From Tenacibaculum gallaicum (GTDB taxonomy: Bacteria; Bacteroidota; Bacteroidia; Flavobacteriales; Flavobacteriaceae), in NCBI RefSeq assembly GCF_003387615.1, contig NZ_QUNS01000001.1:846241-910240 (forward strand): 64,000 bases of DNA. The letters run 5' to 3'. Positions 18,195 through 27,391 of the stretch are shown in pieces. Position numbers and translations under genes: made by a program. The notes beneath the pieces were generated by a model. The model was not told where the DNA came from. It did not search any database and saw only the letters and a program-made list of their open reading frames with translations. Numbering within the stretch: position 1 is the first letter of the stretch; every line of letters begins with the position of its first letter.

Positions 18195-18249
18195 ATAAAG
18201 CTAATTTTTATTTAAAATAGAGTATGATACAAATACAGAATTGTAACTA

Positions 18250-18291
18250 CATATTCTTTAATTTTTTAGTTTATAAAAATTAAAGAATATG
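18250..18291. promoter_or_regulatory. Perfect 17-bp inverted repeat upstream of the adhesin operon
   Basis: CATATTCTTTAATTTTT and its exact complement are separated by 8 bases. There is no T-run after it on either strand beyond the stem itself. It lies 56 bases upstream of the adhesin start, so it may be a 5'-UTR hairpin or a regulator site. Confidence 0.5.
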
Positions 18292-18562
18292 GTAAATCAT
18301 ATTAACCATATTGATGGTGTGAATTATGTGTAAGTTGGATACAAAAACTATATAAAGTATACTAGAGTGTTTTTATAGTTAGTTAATTGTGGTTCGTAAT
18401 TACGTGAAATTTGTATGGATATATTTTAGAGTAAATCCCACAAACTGTTTTGAAAGGATTGAAAAAACTCATTAAATATATTTTGTGTTTTTTTGAGAGT
18501 TTAGTAACTACCTCTTTTTTAAAAGTAGAGGTTTGAGTTTTACATAGAAGAATGCTAAAATC

Positions 18563-18581
18563 TAACGTAAACCTTACGTTA
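18563..18581. promoter_or_regulatory. Operator-like inverted repeat
   Basis: TAACGTAA-ACC-TTACGTTA is a perfect 8-bp inverted repeat with a 3-bp centre, about 370 bases upstream of the adhesin gene. It has the form of a dimeric regulator site; the regulator is unknown. Confidence 0.35.
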
Positions 18582-19159
18582 AACTTTTGAGAATAAAAGT
18601 GTTTCATGCTGGGAGACTTGGGTTTAGTTTATACTTATAATACTGTTATTTCATCTATAATTTCATTTAATGAGACAATTTAAGGGGAGCTATTGCTAAA
18701 AAAATATTTTTAAAAATTCAGTATAAATATATAAAAAATATTTTAACATTTTTTTATGTTTTTTATTTTTTCTTATATGAGATTTGTTTACTAATAGAAA
18801 AAGGATAGGGTGTGAGGATAAAATGTTAATTATTCTTATATAAAGGTGAAACACGTTATTTTTATGAGCATAATAAAGATTTTCTAAGTGTTTATTATTT
18901 ATAATCCTATTTCATGGCAGTTGGTAGTATTTCGTTTACTGAAGTCTATGGTCTAGTAAAAGGCAGACTAATATTTACTTTTGAGGGATGCTTTTACTAT
19001 CATCACTGTAGAGATTATGTGAGCATATAACCTTATAGATAAAGAATAAAACGTAAGCTAAAGACGTTTTAAATAATCATGAAAAAGTAAGGAAGTTTAT
19101 TACATATGATGTTAAAAATACATGTGCTCAATTGTTAATGTTAAACTTTTTTTAATCTT

Positions 19160-19191
19160 TTGTATTTTAGCTAATAAAGGCGTTACATTTA
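19160..19191 (+). promoter_or_regulatory. Promoter of the dsb operon
   Basis: TTG (19160-19162) and TACATTTA (19184-19191) are separated by 21 bases. This is one base off the Bacteroidota consensus TAnnTTTG, 33 bases before the first ATG. Confidence 0.45.
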
Positions 19192-19223
19192 CGGATTGAA
19201 GATAATGCAACTAAATAAAGACA

Positions 19224-19670
19224 ATGAGAAAATTATTTTTAATCCTATTACTGGCTATTGGTAGTGTTACATTTGCTCAAGTTCATAAGCCAGTAAAATG
19301 GAGTACTTCAGTAAAAAAAATATCCGATAAAGAGGCTGAGTTAGTAGCAACAGCAACAATTCAAAAAGATTGGCATTTATATTCGCAAAATATTCCAAAA
19401 GGCGGGCCAATTCCAACGCTGTTCACTTTTGAAGGAGATACTCGATATCTAAAAAAAGGAAATACTAAAGAGGAAGAAGGACACGTTGTGGATGATCCAA
19501 TTTTTGAAATGAAAATTAAATATTTTGACACTAAAGCAACCTTTACTCAAAAAATTCGTTTAAAAACTACAGAAAAACTTACTGTTAAAGGGACGGTAGA
19601 ATACATGGTATGTACAGGAATGAACTGTTTACCACCAAAAGAAGTAGAGTTGACTTTCAACGTAAATTAA
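19224..19670 (+). CDS. DsbD alpha-domain-like periplasmic protein
   Basis: A 148-residue exported protein. After a signal peptide (residues 1-18, ..GSVTFAQ) it consists of one N-terminal DsbD-type beta domain. It keeps the cysteine pair in EYMVCTGMNCLPPKEVEL near the C-terminus, the pair that receives electrons from the membrane part of DsbD. It closely resembles the N-terminus of the next gene (shared KDWHLYSQNIPKGGPIPT-like segment), so it probably arose by duplication. It may be an additional electron acceptor or carrier for the downstream DsbD. It lies 15 bases before that gene, in one operon. Confidence 0.8.
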   Translation: MRKLFLILLLAIGSVTFAQVHKPVKWSTSVKKISDKEAELVATATIQKDWHLYSQNIPKGGPIPTLFTFEGDTRYLKKGNTKEEEGHVVDDPIFEMKIKYFDTKATFTQKIRLKTTEKLTVKGTVEYMVCTGMNCLPPKEVELTFNVN

Positions 19671-19685
19671 TCTCCTTACCTCAAC

Positions 19686-21689
19686 ATGATGAAAAAAATA
19701 TTAGCATTTTTGCTTTGTTTTACCATTGGATTTTCGGCAATGAGCCAAATTCATAATCCAATAGAGTGGAAAACGAGTGTAGAGAAAGTTTCAAAAACAA
19801 CATATAATTTAGTAAGTACAGCAACGATTCAGGGAGATTGGCATTTGTATGCTCAAGAAGTCCCGAGTGGTGGTCCAATTCCAACAACTTTTACGTATGA
19901 TGATGAAGGAGGGAAAATTAAAATTGTAGGAAACACTTTAGAACCAGAAGGAAAAATTAAATTTACAACACTTTTTGGTGAAGAAGGAATGAATATTAAA
20001 TCCTTTGCTAACAAAGCGGTTTTTAAGCAAAAAATAGAATTGGTTGATGCTAGCATAACTCAACTAAATGCTTTTGTAGAGTTTATTGCTTGTACCGATG
20101 AAACGTGTTTACCTCCAAAAGAAGTAGACTTAGCATTTGGTTTATCTAAAGCTATAGCTGTTAAAAATTCTACAGAGGAAACAAAAGATACAAAGATAAC
20201 AACAGAAGTAGCAGCTTCAAAAGATTCTAAAAAAGAAGAAAAGAAAGGCCTTTTAGGAATTTTCTTCATTGCTTTTTTATCAGGGTTTGCAGCACTATTA
20301 ACTCCGTGTGTATTTCCAATGATACCGATGACGGTAAGTTTTTTTACGAAACAAAGTAAAAGTAAATCACAAGGAATAAGAAATGCGATTATCTATGGAT
20401 TATGTATTGTTGTCATCTATGTGTTGTTAGGGTCAGTAGTAACTGCAGCCTTTGGAGCAGATGCTCTAAATGCACTATCAACGAACGTATGGTTTAATAT
20501 AATCTTCTTTTTAATCTTGGTGATTTTCGCAGTATCTTTCTTAGGTGCTTTTGAAATTACGTTACCTAGTTCATGGGCAACTAAAGTAGATTCGCAAGCA
20601 GATAAAGGAGGTTTAGTGGGAATCTTTTTCATGGCTTTGGCCTTAGCAATTGTTTCTTTTTCATGTACTGGGCCTATTGTAGGAACTTTGTTAGTGGAAG
20701 CAGCTTCAAAAGGAGGAGTAGCACCAATTGTAGGAATGTTAGGATTCTCTTCTGCTATTGCTTTACCATTTGCGTTATTTGCAGCCTTCCCAGGGTGGTT
20801 AAATTCTTTACCAAAATCAGGAGGGTGGTTAAACACCGTAAAAGTGGTACTAGGATTTTTAGAACTAGCATTGGCATTTAAATTTTTATCAAATGCAGAT
20901 TTAGTATTGCAATTACACTTGTTAGAAAGAGAAGTATTTATTGCTATTTGGATTGCTATTTTTGGAGCGTTAGCATTTTATTTATTCGGAAAAATACAAT
21001 TACCACACGATAGCCCAATCAGTCATATATCTGTAGGAAGATTAAGTTTAGGACTAATAGTGTTATCATTTACTATTTATATGGTTCCAGGATTATGGGG
21101 CGCGCCATTAAACTTAATAAGTGCTTTTCCACCGCCACAACATTATAGTGAATCACCTTATGGAGTAGGATTTACCAAACAAGGAAAGGGAAGTTTAGGT
21201 AGTCAAGAAAATGGACATGAGAATTTACCAGAGGGAGCACATTTAATACCTCCTCATGATATTATGTCGTTTCATGATTATGATAAAGGATTGGCCTATG
21301 CTAAAAAAGTAGGAAAACCAGTAATGTTAGATTTTACAGGGCATGCTTGTGTAAACTGTAGAAAAATGGAACAAAATGTTTGGGTAAAACCAAAAGTTTT
21401 AGACGTGTTAAAAAGCAAAGTGATCTTAATTTCTTTATATGTGGATGATAAACGACCATTAGAAGAAGATGAAGTGGTTGAGTCTAAGTTAAACCCAGGA
21501 AAGAAATTAAAGTATATTGGTCAAAAATGGAGTGAAATGCAAACAATAAAGTACAAAGCAAACTCACAACCATTTTATGTGTTAATGAACCATGATGAAT
21601 CAAATATAATTGATCCGATAGCTTATACGCCAGATGTAGATGAATACTATAATTGGCTTGAGAATGGGGTTGTTAATTTTAAAAAATAA
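19686..21689 (+). CDS. dsbD: Thiol:disulfide interchange protein DsbD
   Basis: A 667-residue membrane protein with the three DsbD parts. The signal peptide and N-terminal periplasmic domain span residues 1-150 with the pair in [16 protein letters not shown]. The membrane domain covers about 195-470 in eight helices and has one Cys in [12 protein letters not shown] and another in [10 protein letters not shown]. The C-terminal thioredoxin domain (about 530-667) has the active site ACVNCRKME. It carries reducing power from cytoplasmic thioredoxin to the periplasm, for cytochrome c maturation or disulfide repair. The [22 protein letters not shown] segment is typical of Bacteroidota members. A strong terminator follows. 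Confidence 0.92.
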   Translation: MMKKILAFLLCFTIGFSAMSQIHNPIEWKTSVEKVSKTTYNLVSTATIQGDWHLYAQEVPSGGPIPTTFTYDDEGGKIKIVGNTLEPEGKIKFTTLFGEEGMNIKSFANKAVFKQKIELVDASITQLNAFVEFIACTDETCLPPKEVDLAFGLSKAIAVKNSTEETKDTKITTEVAASKDSKKEEKKGLLGIFFIAFLSGFAALLTPCVFPMIPMTVSFFTKQSKSKSQGIRNAIIYGLCIVVIYVLLGSVVTAAFGADALNALSTNVWFNIIFFLILVIFAVSFLGAFEITLPSSWATKVDSQADKGGLVGIFFMALALAIVSFSCTGPIVGTLLVEAASKGGVAPIVGMLGFSSAIALPFALFAAFPGWLNSLPKSGGWLNTVKVVLGFLELALAFKFLSNADLVLQLHLLEREVFIAIWIAIFGALAFYLFGKIQLPHDSPISHISVGRLSLGLIVLSFTIYMVPGLWGAPLNLISAFPPPQHYSESPYGVGFTKQGKGSLGSQENGHENLPEGAHLIPPHDIMSFHDYDKGLAYAKKVGKPVMLDFTGHACVNCRKMEQNVWVKPKVLDVLKSKVILISLYVDDKRPLEEDEVVESKLNPGKKLKYIGQKWSEMQTIKYKANSQPFYVLMNHDESNIIDPIAYTPDVDEYYNWLENGVVNFKK

Positions 21690-21710
21690 TTAAAAATTAC
21701 CGTATAAATA

Positions 21711-21744
21711 AAAAGCACTTTAGATTAATCTAAAGTGCTTTTTT
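21711..21744 (+). terminator. Terminator of the dsb operon
   Basis: AAAAGCACTTTAGA and its complement form the stem, followed by TTTTTT. Confidence 0.85.
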
Positions 21745-21808
21745 GTTGAAGTGAGTTTTTATTCAAATTATATAAGCTACTGTAAAAGGTTCTTTTACAG
21801 TAGCTGTT

Positions 21809-21838
21809 TTGAAACTATCTATAAAATTCGTACCTTTG
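21809..21838 (+). promoter_or_regulatory. Strong Bacteroidota-type promoter
   Basis: TTG (21809-21811), a 19-base spacer and a perfect TACCTTTG (21831-21838). Transcription should begin within a few bases of the ATG at 21845. This is among the best promoter matches in the window, yet the next annotated gene is 390 bases away. Confidence 0.7.
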
Positions 21839-21844
21839 TAAGAT

Positions 21845-21946
21845 ATGGTAGATACTACACACGAGAAAAAAAATCAACGAGTTTTTACATTCAACTACCT
21901 TGTGTTCCGTAATCAATCGGACAAATTTATCCCACCAGGGTTCTAA
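21845..21946 (+). CDS. Possible leaderless small ORF / leader peptide (33 residues)
   Basis: An ATG lies seven bases after the -7 box of a strong promoter, so the message would be nearly leaderless. The frame encodes 33 residues, from MVDTTHEKKNQRVF to DKFIPPGF and then a stop. The C-terminal Pro-Pro-Gly is a known slow spot for ribosomes, which would suit a leader peptide controlling downstream genes; that is speculation. A hairpin with CTTCTC...GAGAAG stem follows at about 21963-21985. I do not recognise the peptide. The alternative is that the promoter drives a structured small RNA and the frame is incidental. Confidence 0.35.
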   Translation: MVDTTHEKKNQRVFTFNYLVFRNQSDKFIPPGF

Positions 21947-22229
21947 ATTAAATTTATAATAGCTTCTCTTTTTTATGAGAAGACTCTCTAATATATAAAA
22001 CACTTTGTAGAGCTATTTACCAATTAAAATAGATTTATAAAATGTTTTTTTTGACCTTACGAATATCGATTTTAGATAATCGTACACTTTTCGAAAAAGT
22101 ATTCTGCATTAAAAAACAAACACCAAATAAAATAGGTTTTGTACTTACTGCTATTTAAGCTTCAATAAAAAAATAACTAAAGAAGCTTATAATTATTACA
22201 TACCTATTCTTTTTTATAAAATAAAAATT
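21947..22229. other. Probable 5' untranslated region before the acetyltransferase gene
   Basis: No gene is seen. It holds a small hairpin (CTTCTC-N7-GAGAAG region), AT-rich sequence and short inverted repeats. If the promoter at 21809 serves the acetyltransferase gene, this is a long leader. I recognise no riboswitch. Confidence 0.35.
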
Positions 22230-22667
22230 ATGACAATAAAAACTTACGATGCATTTAATCGTATAACCCCCTTAGAAATAGAAAGAGTAACCAACTTTTT
22301 ATACAAACACCTTGAAAAATATGGAGACGAAAAAACAGCGATTCGCAAAGCAATCGACTATGCTGCTAAGGAGCGAACAGGACTAGGAGGATATGTTTTT
22401 ACAATAGAGGATAAAGATGATATTGTGGGAGCAGTTATAATAAATAAAACAGGAATGGATGAATATATTCCAGAAAATATTTTAGTGTATATAGCAACTC
22501 ACAATGAGTATAGAGGAAAAGGAATTGGAAGAAAAATAATGACACACGCTATTGAAAATTGTAAAGGGGATATTGCTTTACATGTTGAAAAAGATAATCC
22601 AGCTAAGTTTTTGTACGAAAAGCTAGGGTTTACTACTCCGTATTTAGAAATGAGACTAAAGAGATAA
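22230..22667 (+). CDS. GNAT-family N-acetyltransferase
   Basis: A 145-residue cytosolic acetyltransferase. The acetyl-CoA loop is seen in [16 protein letters not shown] (the R/Q-x-x-G-x-G/A pattern) at about residues 95-110, after the strand [12 protein letters not shown]. The ending [18 protein letters not shown] is typical GNAT beta-6/alpha-4. The substrate cannot be told from sequence; with racemases and an amidohydrolase in the same run of genes, an amino acid or small amine is a fair guess. The sigma-factor gene starts one base after its stop codon, so both are co-translated. Confidence 0.85.
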   Translation: MTIKTYDAFNRITPLEIERVTNFLYKHLEKYGDEKTAIRKAIDYAAKERTGLGGYVFTIEDKDDIVGAVIINKTGMDEYIPENILVYIATHNEYRGKGIGRKIMTHAIENCKGDIALHVEKDNPAKFLYEKLGFTTPYLEMRLKR

Positions 22668-22668
22668 T

Positions 22669-23532
22669 ATGAGACAGTTAAAAATAATAAAACAAGTTAC
22701 TAATAGAGAGTCAAAATCTATTGAGAAGTACTTACAAGAAATTGGTAAGATTGATTTGATTACTGCAGATGAAGAGGTTGAATTAGCTCAAAAAATCAAA
22801 ACAGGAGACCAACGAGCATTGGAAACCTTGGTAAATGCTAACTTACGTTTTGTTGTATCTGTAGCAAAGCAATATCAAAATCAAGGGTTACGGCTTTCTG
22901 ATTTAATTAATGAAGGGAATATAGGTTTGGTAAAAGCAGCAAAACGTTTTGATGAAACACGTGGATTTAAGTTTATATCGTACGCAGTTTGGTGGATACG
23001 TCAGTCTATTTTACAGGCTTTAGCAGAACAATCTCGTGTAGTTCGTTTGCCATTGAATAAAATAGGAAGTATTAGTAAAATTAACAAGGCAGTTTCTAAG
23101 TTAGAGCAAAGCAATGAACGCATGCCTACACCAGAAGAAATTGCAAAAGTTTTAGATATGACAGTTTCTGATGTAAAACAGTCTATGAAAAACTCAGGAA
23201 GGCACGTTTCTATGGACGCACCTTTAAAAGAAGGAGAAACATCAAATTTATATGATGTTATGAGAGCTTCAGAAGCTCCTAAGCCAGACAAAGACTTAAT
23301 ACAAGAGTCATTACGATTAGAAATTAGCAGAAGTTTAGAAACGCTTTCTCCAAGAGAATCGGACATTATAAAATTATTTTATGGTCTAGGAAACTACCGA
23401 CCTATGAGCCTAACTGAAATAGGAGAAACATTTGATTTAACAAGAGAGCGAGTGCGTCAAATTAAAGAAAAAGGAATTAGAAGATTGAAACAAAGATCAA
23501 GAACTAAAGTATTACAAACTTATTTAGGTTAG
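22669..23532 (+). CDS. RpoD/SigA-type RNA polymerase sigma factor
   Basis: A 287-residue sigma-70 protein. It has region 1.2 ([16 protein letters not shown]), region 2 ([48 protein letters not shown]), region 3 and region 4.2 ([20 protein letters not shown]). The length equals that of the short primary sigma of Bacteroidota. Being inside an amino-acid gene run, with replacements such as GLGNYRPMS and [12 protein letters not shown] at otherwise conserved places, it may be a second, group 2 paralogue rather than the housekeeping copy. I therefore give no symbol. Promoter preference should still be TAnnTTTG-like since region 2.4 is intact. Confidence 0.85.
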   Translation: MRQLKIIKQVTNRESKSIEKYLQEIGKIDLITADEEVELAQKIKTGDQRALETLVNANLRFVVSVAKQYQNQGLRLSDLINEGNIGLVKAAKRFDETRGFKFISYAVWWIRQSILQALAEQSRVVRLPLNKIGSISKINKAVSKLEQSNERMPTPEEIAKVLDMTVSDVKQSMKNSGRHVSMDAPLKEGETSNLYDVMRASEAPKPDKDLIQESLRLEISRSLETLSPRESDIIKLFYGLGNYRPMSLTEIGETFDLTRERVRQIKEKGIRRLKQRSRTKVLQTYLG

Positions 23533-23569
23533 CTTCAGTTTTATACAATTGACTCAAAATATGAGTTAA

Positions 23570-23674
23570 GTAGTAATTAAAAAAAAAGAATACACAAAAC
23601 CATCTGTAAGCAGAAGGGAGCAATTAAAAAAGGCTCAATACAAAGAGCAATTTTTAGTAGAGAAGGAAAAATAA
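23570..23674 (+). pseudogene. Small basic ORF without a normal start (in-frame TAA after ATG AGT)
   Basis: Between the sigma and symporter genes an open frame encodes about 34 residues, EYTKPSVSRREQLKKAQYKE in its middle and LVEKEK at the end. It ends three bases before the symporter ATG, as a coupled gene would. The only upstream ATG in frame (23561) reads ATG AGT TAA, so it stops after two codons. Either a single substitution made a nonsense codon, or translation begins at a rare start such as ATT at 23576. The charged, low-complexity peptide is not recognised. Confidence 0.35.
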
Positions 23675-23677
23675 GAT

Positions 23678-25111
23678 ATGGACATACACATTATTGATCT
23701 ATTAATTTTTATAGTATATTTAGTTTTTATGCTTGGAGTAGGAGTATATTTCATGAATAAAAACAAATCAAAAGACGATTACTATGTAGGAGGAAGGAAC
23801 ATGTCAGCAGGTCATATAGGATTATCTGTTGTTGCGACTGATGTAGGAGGAGGATTTTCTATAGGATTAGGAGGCCTGGGTTTTTTAATGGGACTCTCCG
23901 GTAGTTGGATGCTTTTTACAGGATTATTAGGTGCTTGGATTAGCGCCGTTTTTTTAATTCCAAAAGTATACCCTATAGCTAAAAAACATCATTTTTTAAC
24001 ATTTCCAGAATCTTTAGCCTTTCACTACAATGCTAAAGTAGCATTAATGGCGGGAATTATTTCGTTAATAGGTTACATTGGTTTTACCAGTTCACAAATT
24101 TTGGCAGGAGCAAAATTAGCATCTGCTACATTTCCATCAATATCCATAACAAAAGCAGTTTTAATTATGGGAGTAATAGCTGTTGTATATACAGTTATTG
24201 GAGGAATAAAAGCAGTGATTTACACAGATACTATTCAGTGGATAATTCTTATGGTAGGTTTGATAGGTATTGGAATTCCTATTGGTTATATGGAAATAGG
24301 AGGATGGAACGGGATTCAAGAAATATTACCTGCTAGTTTTTTATCATTAACAAATGTTACGTTTATTGATATGTTTAACTGGATAATAACCATAGTACCC
24401 ATTTGGTTTGTTGGAATGACTTTATATCAACGAATTTATGCCTGTAAAGATGAAAAAACAGCAAAAAAAGCTTGGAGAATAGCAGGATTGTTTGAATATC
24501 CAATAATGGCATTTATGGGAGTTGCCTTAGGATTATTTTCAAGAGTAGCCTACGAACAAGGAATGTTTGCAAGTATAGGATATGCACCAGGAGTAGAATT
24601 GGATGCAGAACTAGGTCTTCCGTTATTATTAAGAAGTATTTTACCAGTAGGATTAATGGGGTTAATGATGTCGGCTTACTTTTCGGCAATCATGTCTACA
24701 GCTGATAGTTGTTTAATGGCAGCTTCAGGAAACTTAACTACAGATATTTTTGGATATTTTAAGAAAAGTATCAGTATAAAAAATTCACAATTAATAACCT
24801 TTTTAATAGGAGGTTTAGCGATTGTATTGGCAACAAAAATGCAAAATGTATTAGAGCTGATGTTGTATTCATATGCTTTTATGGTATCAGGTTTGTTAGT
24901 TCCTGTTTTAGGAACTTTATTACTAAAAAAGCCATCACCACTTGCCGCTTTTTATGCTATGATTTCAGGAGGGCTTACCACTTTATTATTAATTATCTTA
25001 GAGGTAAAATTACCTTTTGGTTTGGATGCAAATTTCTTTGGAATTACATTATCAGCCATTGTGTTTTCAACAATTCAGTTAATTAACAGCCAAAAAAAAT
25101 GGAAAGCCTAA
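23678..25111 (+). CDS. Sodium:solute symporter (SSS family)
   Basis: A 477-residue inner-membrane protein with about 13 hydrophobic helices. Family features are DDYYVGGRNMSAG after the first helix, GFTSSQILAGAKL, the SSS signature region VYTVIGGIKAVIYTDTIQW, and SAYFSAIMSTADSCLMAASG, which carries sodium-site Ser/Thr residues. It should take up a small organic solute with Na+. The gene overlaps the next one by 13 bases and is followed by an amidohydrolase and two amino-acid racemases, so an N-acyl amino acid, a D-amino acid or a hydroxyproline-like solute is a sensible guess. Substrate is not determined. Confidence 0.9.
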   Translation: MDIHIIDLLIFIVYLVFMLGVGVYFMNKNKSKDDYYVGGRNMSAGHIGLSVVATDVGGGFSIGLGGLGFLMGLSGSWMLFTGLLGAWISAVFLIPKVYPIAKKHHFLTFPESLAFHYNAKVALMAGIISLIGYIGFTSSQILAGAKLASATFPSISITKAVLIMGVIAVVYTVIGGIKAVIYTDTIQWIILMVGLIGIGIPIGYMEIGGWNGIQEILPASFLSLTNVTFIDMFNWIITIVPIWFVGMTLYQRIYACKDEKTAKKAWRIAGLFEYPIMAFMGVALGLFSRVAYEQGMFASIGYAPGVELDAELGLPLLLRSILPVGLMGLMMSAYFSAIMSTADSCLMAASGNLTTDIFGYFKKSISIKNSQLITFLIGGLAIVLATKMQNVLELMLYSYAFMVSGLLVPVLGTLLLKKPSPLAAFYAMISGGLTTLLLIILEVKLPFGLDANFFGITLSAIVFSTIQLINSQKKWKA

Positions 25112-26232
25112 AGGAAGCTTTAGAGAAGATAAGAAAAGAATTACATACCTTTCCTGAAGTTTCTGAAGAAGAATATGAAACTAAGAAAAGAATACAAACT
25201 TTTTTAGAAGAGGATACTTCTTGTGAGATACTACCAGTGGCTAATACAGGTTTATTAGCAATCTTCAATGGAAATAAAGAGGGTAAAACAGTTCTGTTAA
25301 GAGCAGATATTGATGCGTTACCTATTCAAGAAGTAAACACTTTTAAACATAAATCTGTAAATAAAGGAGTTTCGCATAAATGCGGACATGATGGGCATAC
25401 AACAATTTTACTTGGAGTAGCAAAACTACTTACGGAAAAACCTTTGTCTAAAGGAAAAGTACTATTGCTTTTCCAACCTTCAGAAGAAAATGGAAGAGGG
25501 GCACAGTCGGTTTTAAAAGATTTTTATTTTCAGCAATTTAATATTGATTATGCTTTCGCGCTACACAATTTACCAGGTTTTACCAAACAAGAAATCGTTG
25601 TAAAAGAAAATGAATTTACAAGTAATGTTAAAAGTGTTGTAATTAGTTTAGAAGGAAGAACAGCGCATGCAGCAGAGCCAGAAAAAGGATTTAATCCAGC
25701 TAATGCAATCGCTGAAATTCTTCATTTTGTAAAACATGAAACTAAAAATGTACCTGAAGATTCTGATTTTTTCTTGGCTACCCCCGTGCATATAACTATG
25801 GGAGAAAAAGCCTACGGCGTATCAGCAGGATATGGAGAGGTACATCTTACTTTACGCAGTTGGAGTACAAGTTTAATGAGAGAGAAACAAAAAAAGCTTG
25901 AACAACTACTTCAAAAACTTGAAGAAAGAGAAACTCTTGGTATCAATACTTCTTGGTTTGAAGAATTTTACGCAAATAAAAACAACAAAGAAGCTGTTGA
26001 ATATATAAAATCGGCAGCAGTACAACTAAACTTATCAATTAAAGAAATAAATACACCTTTTAAATGGGGAGAAGATTTTGGGTTGTTTACGCAGCAATAC
26101 AAAGGAGCTATGTTTGGTCTGGGAGCAGGAAAGAATACCCCAGCGCTGCATAATCCAGATTATGATTTTCCTGATGAAATAACAGTTACAGGAGCACAAC
26201 TATTTTATAATATCTTAAAAGAAGTTCAATAA
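25099..26232 (+). CDS. M20-family amidohydrolase (N-acyl amino acid type)
   Basis: A 377-residue cytosolic metal-dependent hydrolase of the M20D type (HipO / IAA-amino-acid hydrolase like). The motifs are LRADIDALPIQE (residues ~70-82), SHKCGHDGHTTILLG with the metal ligands of this group, and QPSEENGRGAQSVL. The lid/dimerisation domain has EGRTAHAAEPEKGFNPANA. Such enzymes free amino acids from N-acyl or conjugated forms. The start overlaps the symporter's last codons. With the symporter upstream and racemases downstream it probably processes the imported compound. Confidence 0.85.
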   Translation: MESLKEALEKIRKELHTFPEVSEEEYETKKRIQTFLEEDTSCEILPVANTGLLAIFNGNKEGKTVLLRADIDALPIQEVNTFKHKSVNKGVSHKCGHDGHTTILLGVAKLLTEKPLSKGKVLLLFQPSEENGRGAQSVLKDFYFQQFNIDYAFALHNLPGFTKQEIVVKENEFTSNVKSVVISLEGRTAHAAEPEKGFNPANAIAEILHFVKHETKNVPEDSDFFLATPVHITMGEKAYGVSAGYGEVHLTLRSWSTSLMREKQKKLEQLLQKLEERETLGINTSWFEEFYANKNNKEAVEYIKSAAVQLNLSIKEINTPFKWGEDFGLFTQQYKGAMFGLGAGKNTPALHNPDYDFPDEITVTGAQLFYNILKEVQ

Positions 26233-26234
26233 TA

Positions 26235-27389
26235 ATGACGCATACATCGTATTTAGAATTATCTGAATCAGCAATAAAAAATAATATTAACTTTATACGT
26301 GGAATAATAGGAGATACTACTGTTTTTTCATCTGTAGTAAAAGGAAATGCTTACGGTCATGGAATAAAAACCTACTGTATGTTGGCATATAAGTATGGTG
26401 TAAGACATTTTAGTGTTTCTGACGCAAATGAGGCTTTTGATGTAAAAAAAACACTACCTTTTGAAGATGTAACGATTATGATAATGGGAATGATTGAAAA
26501 CAGTCAGTTACCATGGGCTATAGAAAATGAAATAGAGTTTTTTGTTTTTGAACTAGACAGACTAGAAAAAGCAATTGAAGCGGCAAAAAAAGTAAAAAGA
26601 AAAGCCAAAGTTCATATAGAAATTGAAACGGGAATGAATAGAACAGGGTTTGTTCCTAAGGAAGTTATAAAAATTCTTAATTATGTTGAAAAACAAAAAG
26701 AATTTGTTGATGTAAAAGGAATTTGTTCTCATTTAGCAGGAGCAGAAAGCATTTCAAACTATAAAAGAATAACTGATCAAAAGAAAAAATTTAAAAACGT
26801 AAGAAAGAGAGTAAAAGATCTTGATTTGTTTAATCCAACATACCATTTAGCAAGTTCAGCAGCTACAATCCGCTACCCAACAACAAGGTTAGATTTGGTA
26901 AGAGTAGGTATTTTACAGTTTGGGTTTTTTCCTACAAAAGAAATATTGGTGCACTATTTAACCAAAGAAAAAATAGTAGAAAATCCACTAAAAAGAATTA
27001 TATCTTGGAAAACAGAAGTAATGGATGTTAAAACCATAAAAGCAGGTCAGTTTATTGGTTATGGTACATCGTATTTTACAAACCAAGAAACTAAGATAGC
27101 AATTATTCCTGTGGGATATTCTTCAGGGTATAGCCGCTCTTTAAGTAATAAAGGAAAAGTTTTAATAAGAGGACAAAGACATAAAATAGTAGGAACGATT
27201 AACATGAATATGATGGCGGTAGATATAACACATGCCGATATTATAGAAAAAGGTGATGAAGTTGTATTAATAGGAAGTCAAGGAGATGTTGAACTAACAG
27301 TTTCATCATTCAACGATTCAATACAAATCATTAATTATGAATTATTAACAAGACTTCCTGAAAATTTACCAAGAATAATAACAAAATAA
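26235..27389 (+). CDS. Alanine racemase-family PLP enzyme
   Basis: A 384-residue fold-type III PLP enzyme. The PLP lysine is K36 in VVKGNAYGHG. The barrel has IEIETGMNRTGF and VDVKGICSHLAGAE, and the C-terminal beta domain has QFIGYGTSYF, holding the second catalytic base (Tyr), and VGTINMNMMAVDIT. It should interconvert L- and D-amino acids. It starts two bases after the amidohydrolase stop and ends two bases before the next racemase. Its catabolic setting and divergence suggest it is not the cell-wall alanine racemase; the substrate is open. Confidence 0.85.
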   Translation: MTHTSYLELSESAIKNNINFIRGIIGDTTVFSSVVKGNAYGHGIKTYCMLAYKYGVRHFSVSDANEAFDVKKTLPFEDVTIMIMGMIENSQLPWAIENEIEFFVFELDRLEKAIEAAKKVKRKAKVHIEIETGMNRTGFVPKEVIKILNYVEKQKEFVDVKGICSHLAGAESISNYKRITDQKKKFKNVRKRVKDLDLFNPTYHLASSAATIRYPTTRLDLVRVGILQFGFFPTKEILVHYLTKEKIVENPLKRIISWKTEVMDVKTIKAGQFIGYGTSYFTNQETKIAIIPVGYSSGYSRSLSNKGKVLIRGQRHKIVGTINMNMMAVDITHADIIEKGDEVVLIGSQGDVELTVSSFNDSIQIINYELLTRLPENLPRIITK

Positions 27390-27391
27390 TT

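Larger units (their letters stand above)
18195..19223. other. About 1 kb without a convincing gene
   Basis: No open frame here looks like a protein; a 74-codon minus-strand frame (18383-18607) has no family features. The stretch holds a perfect 17-bp hairpin (18250-18291), an operator-like inverted repeat (18563-18581) and the promoter of the downstream dsb genes (19160-19191). The middle (18620-19100) is plain AT-rich sequence in which I see nothing definite. Confidence 0.5.

Noticed and set aside
18383..18607. 74-codon minus-strand open frame
   Set aside because: Low-complexity, no start signals, no recognisable motif; probably chance in AT-rich DNA.
21815..22003. 62-codon minus-strand frame opposite the small leader ORF
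   Set aside because: It is the shadow of the promoter and leader region; no start signal and no family features.
21845..22140. 6S-type RNA
   Set aside because: A long rod-like hairpin with a central bubble cannot be drawn from the sequence; the small ORF or leader is a better fit.
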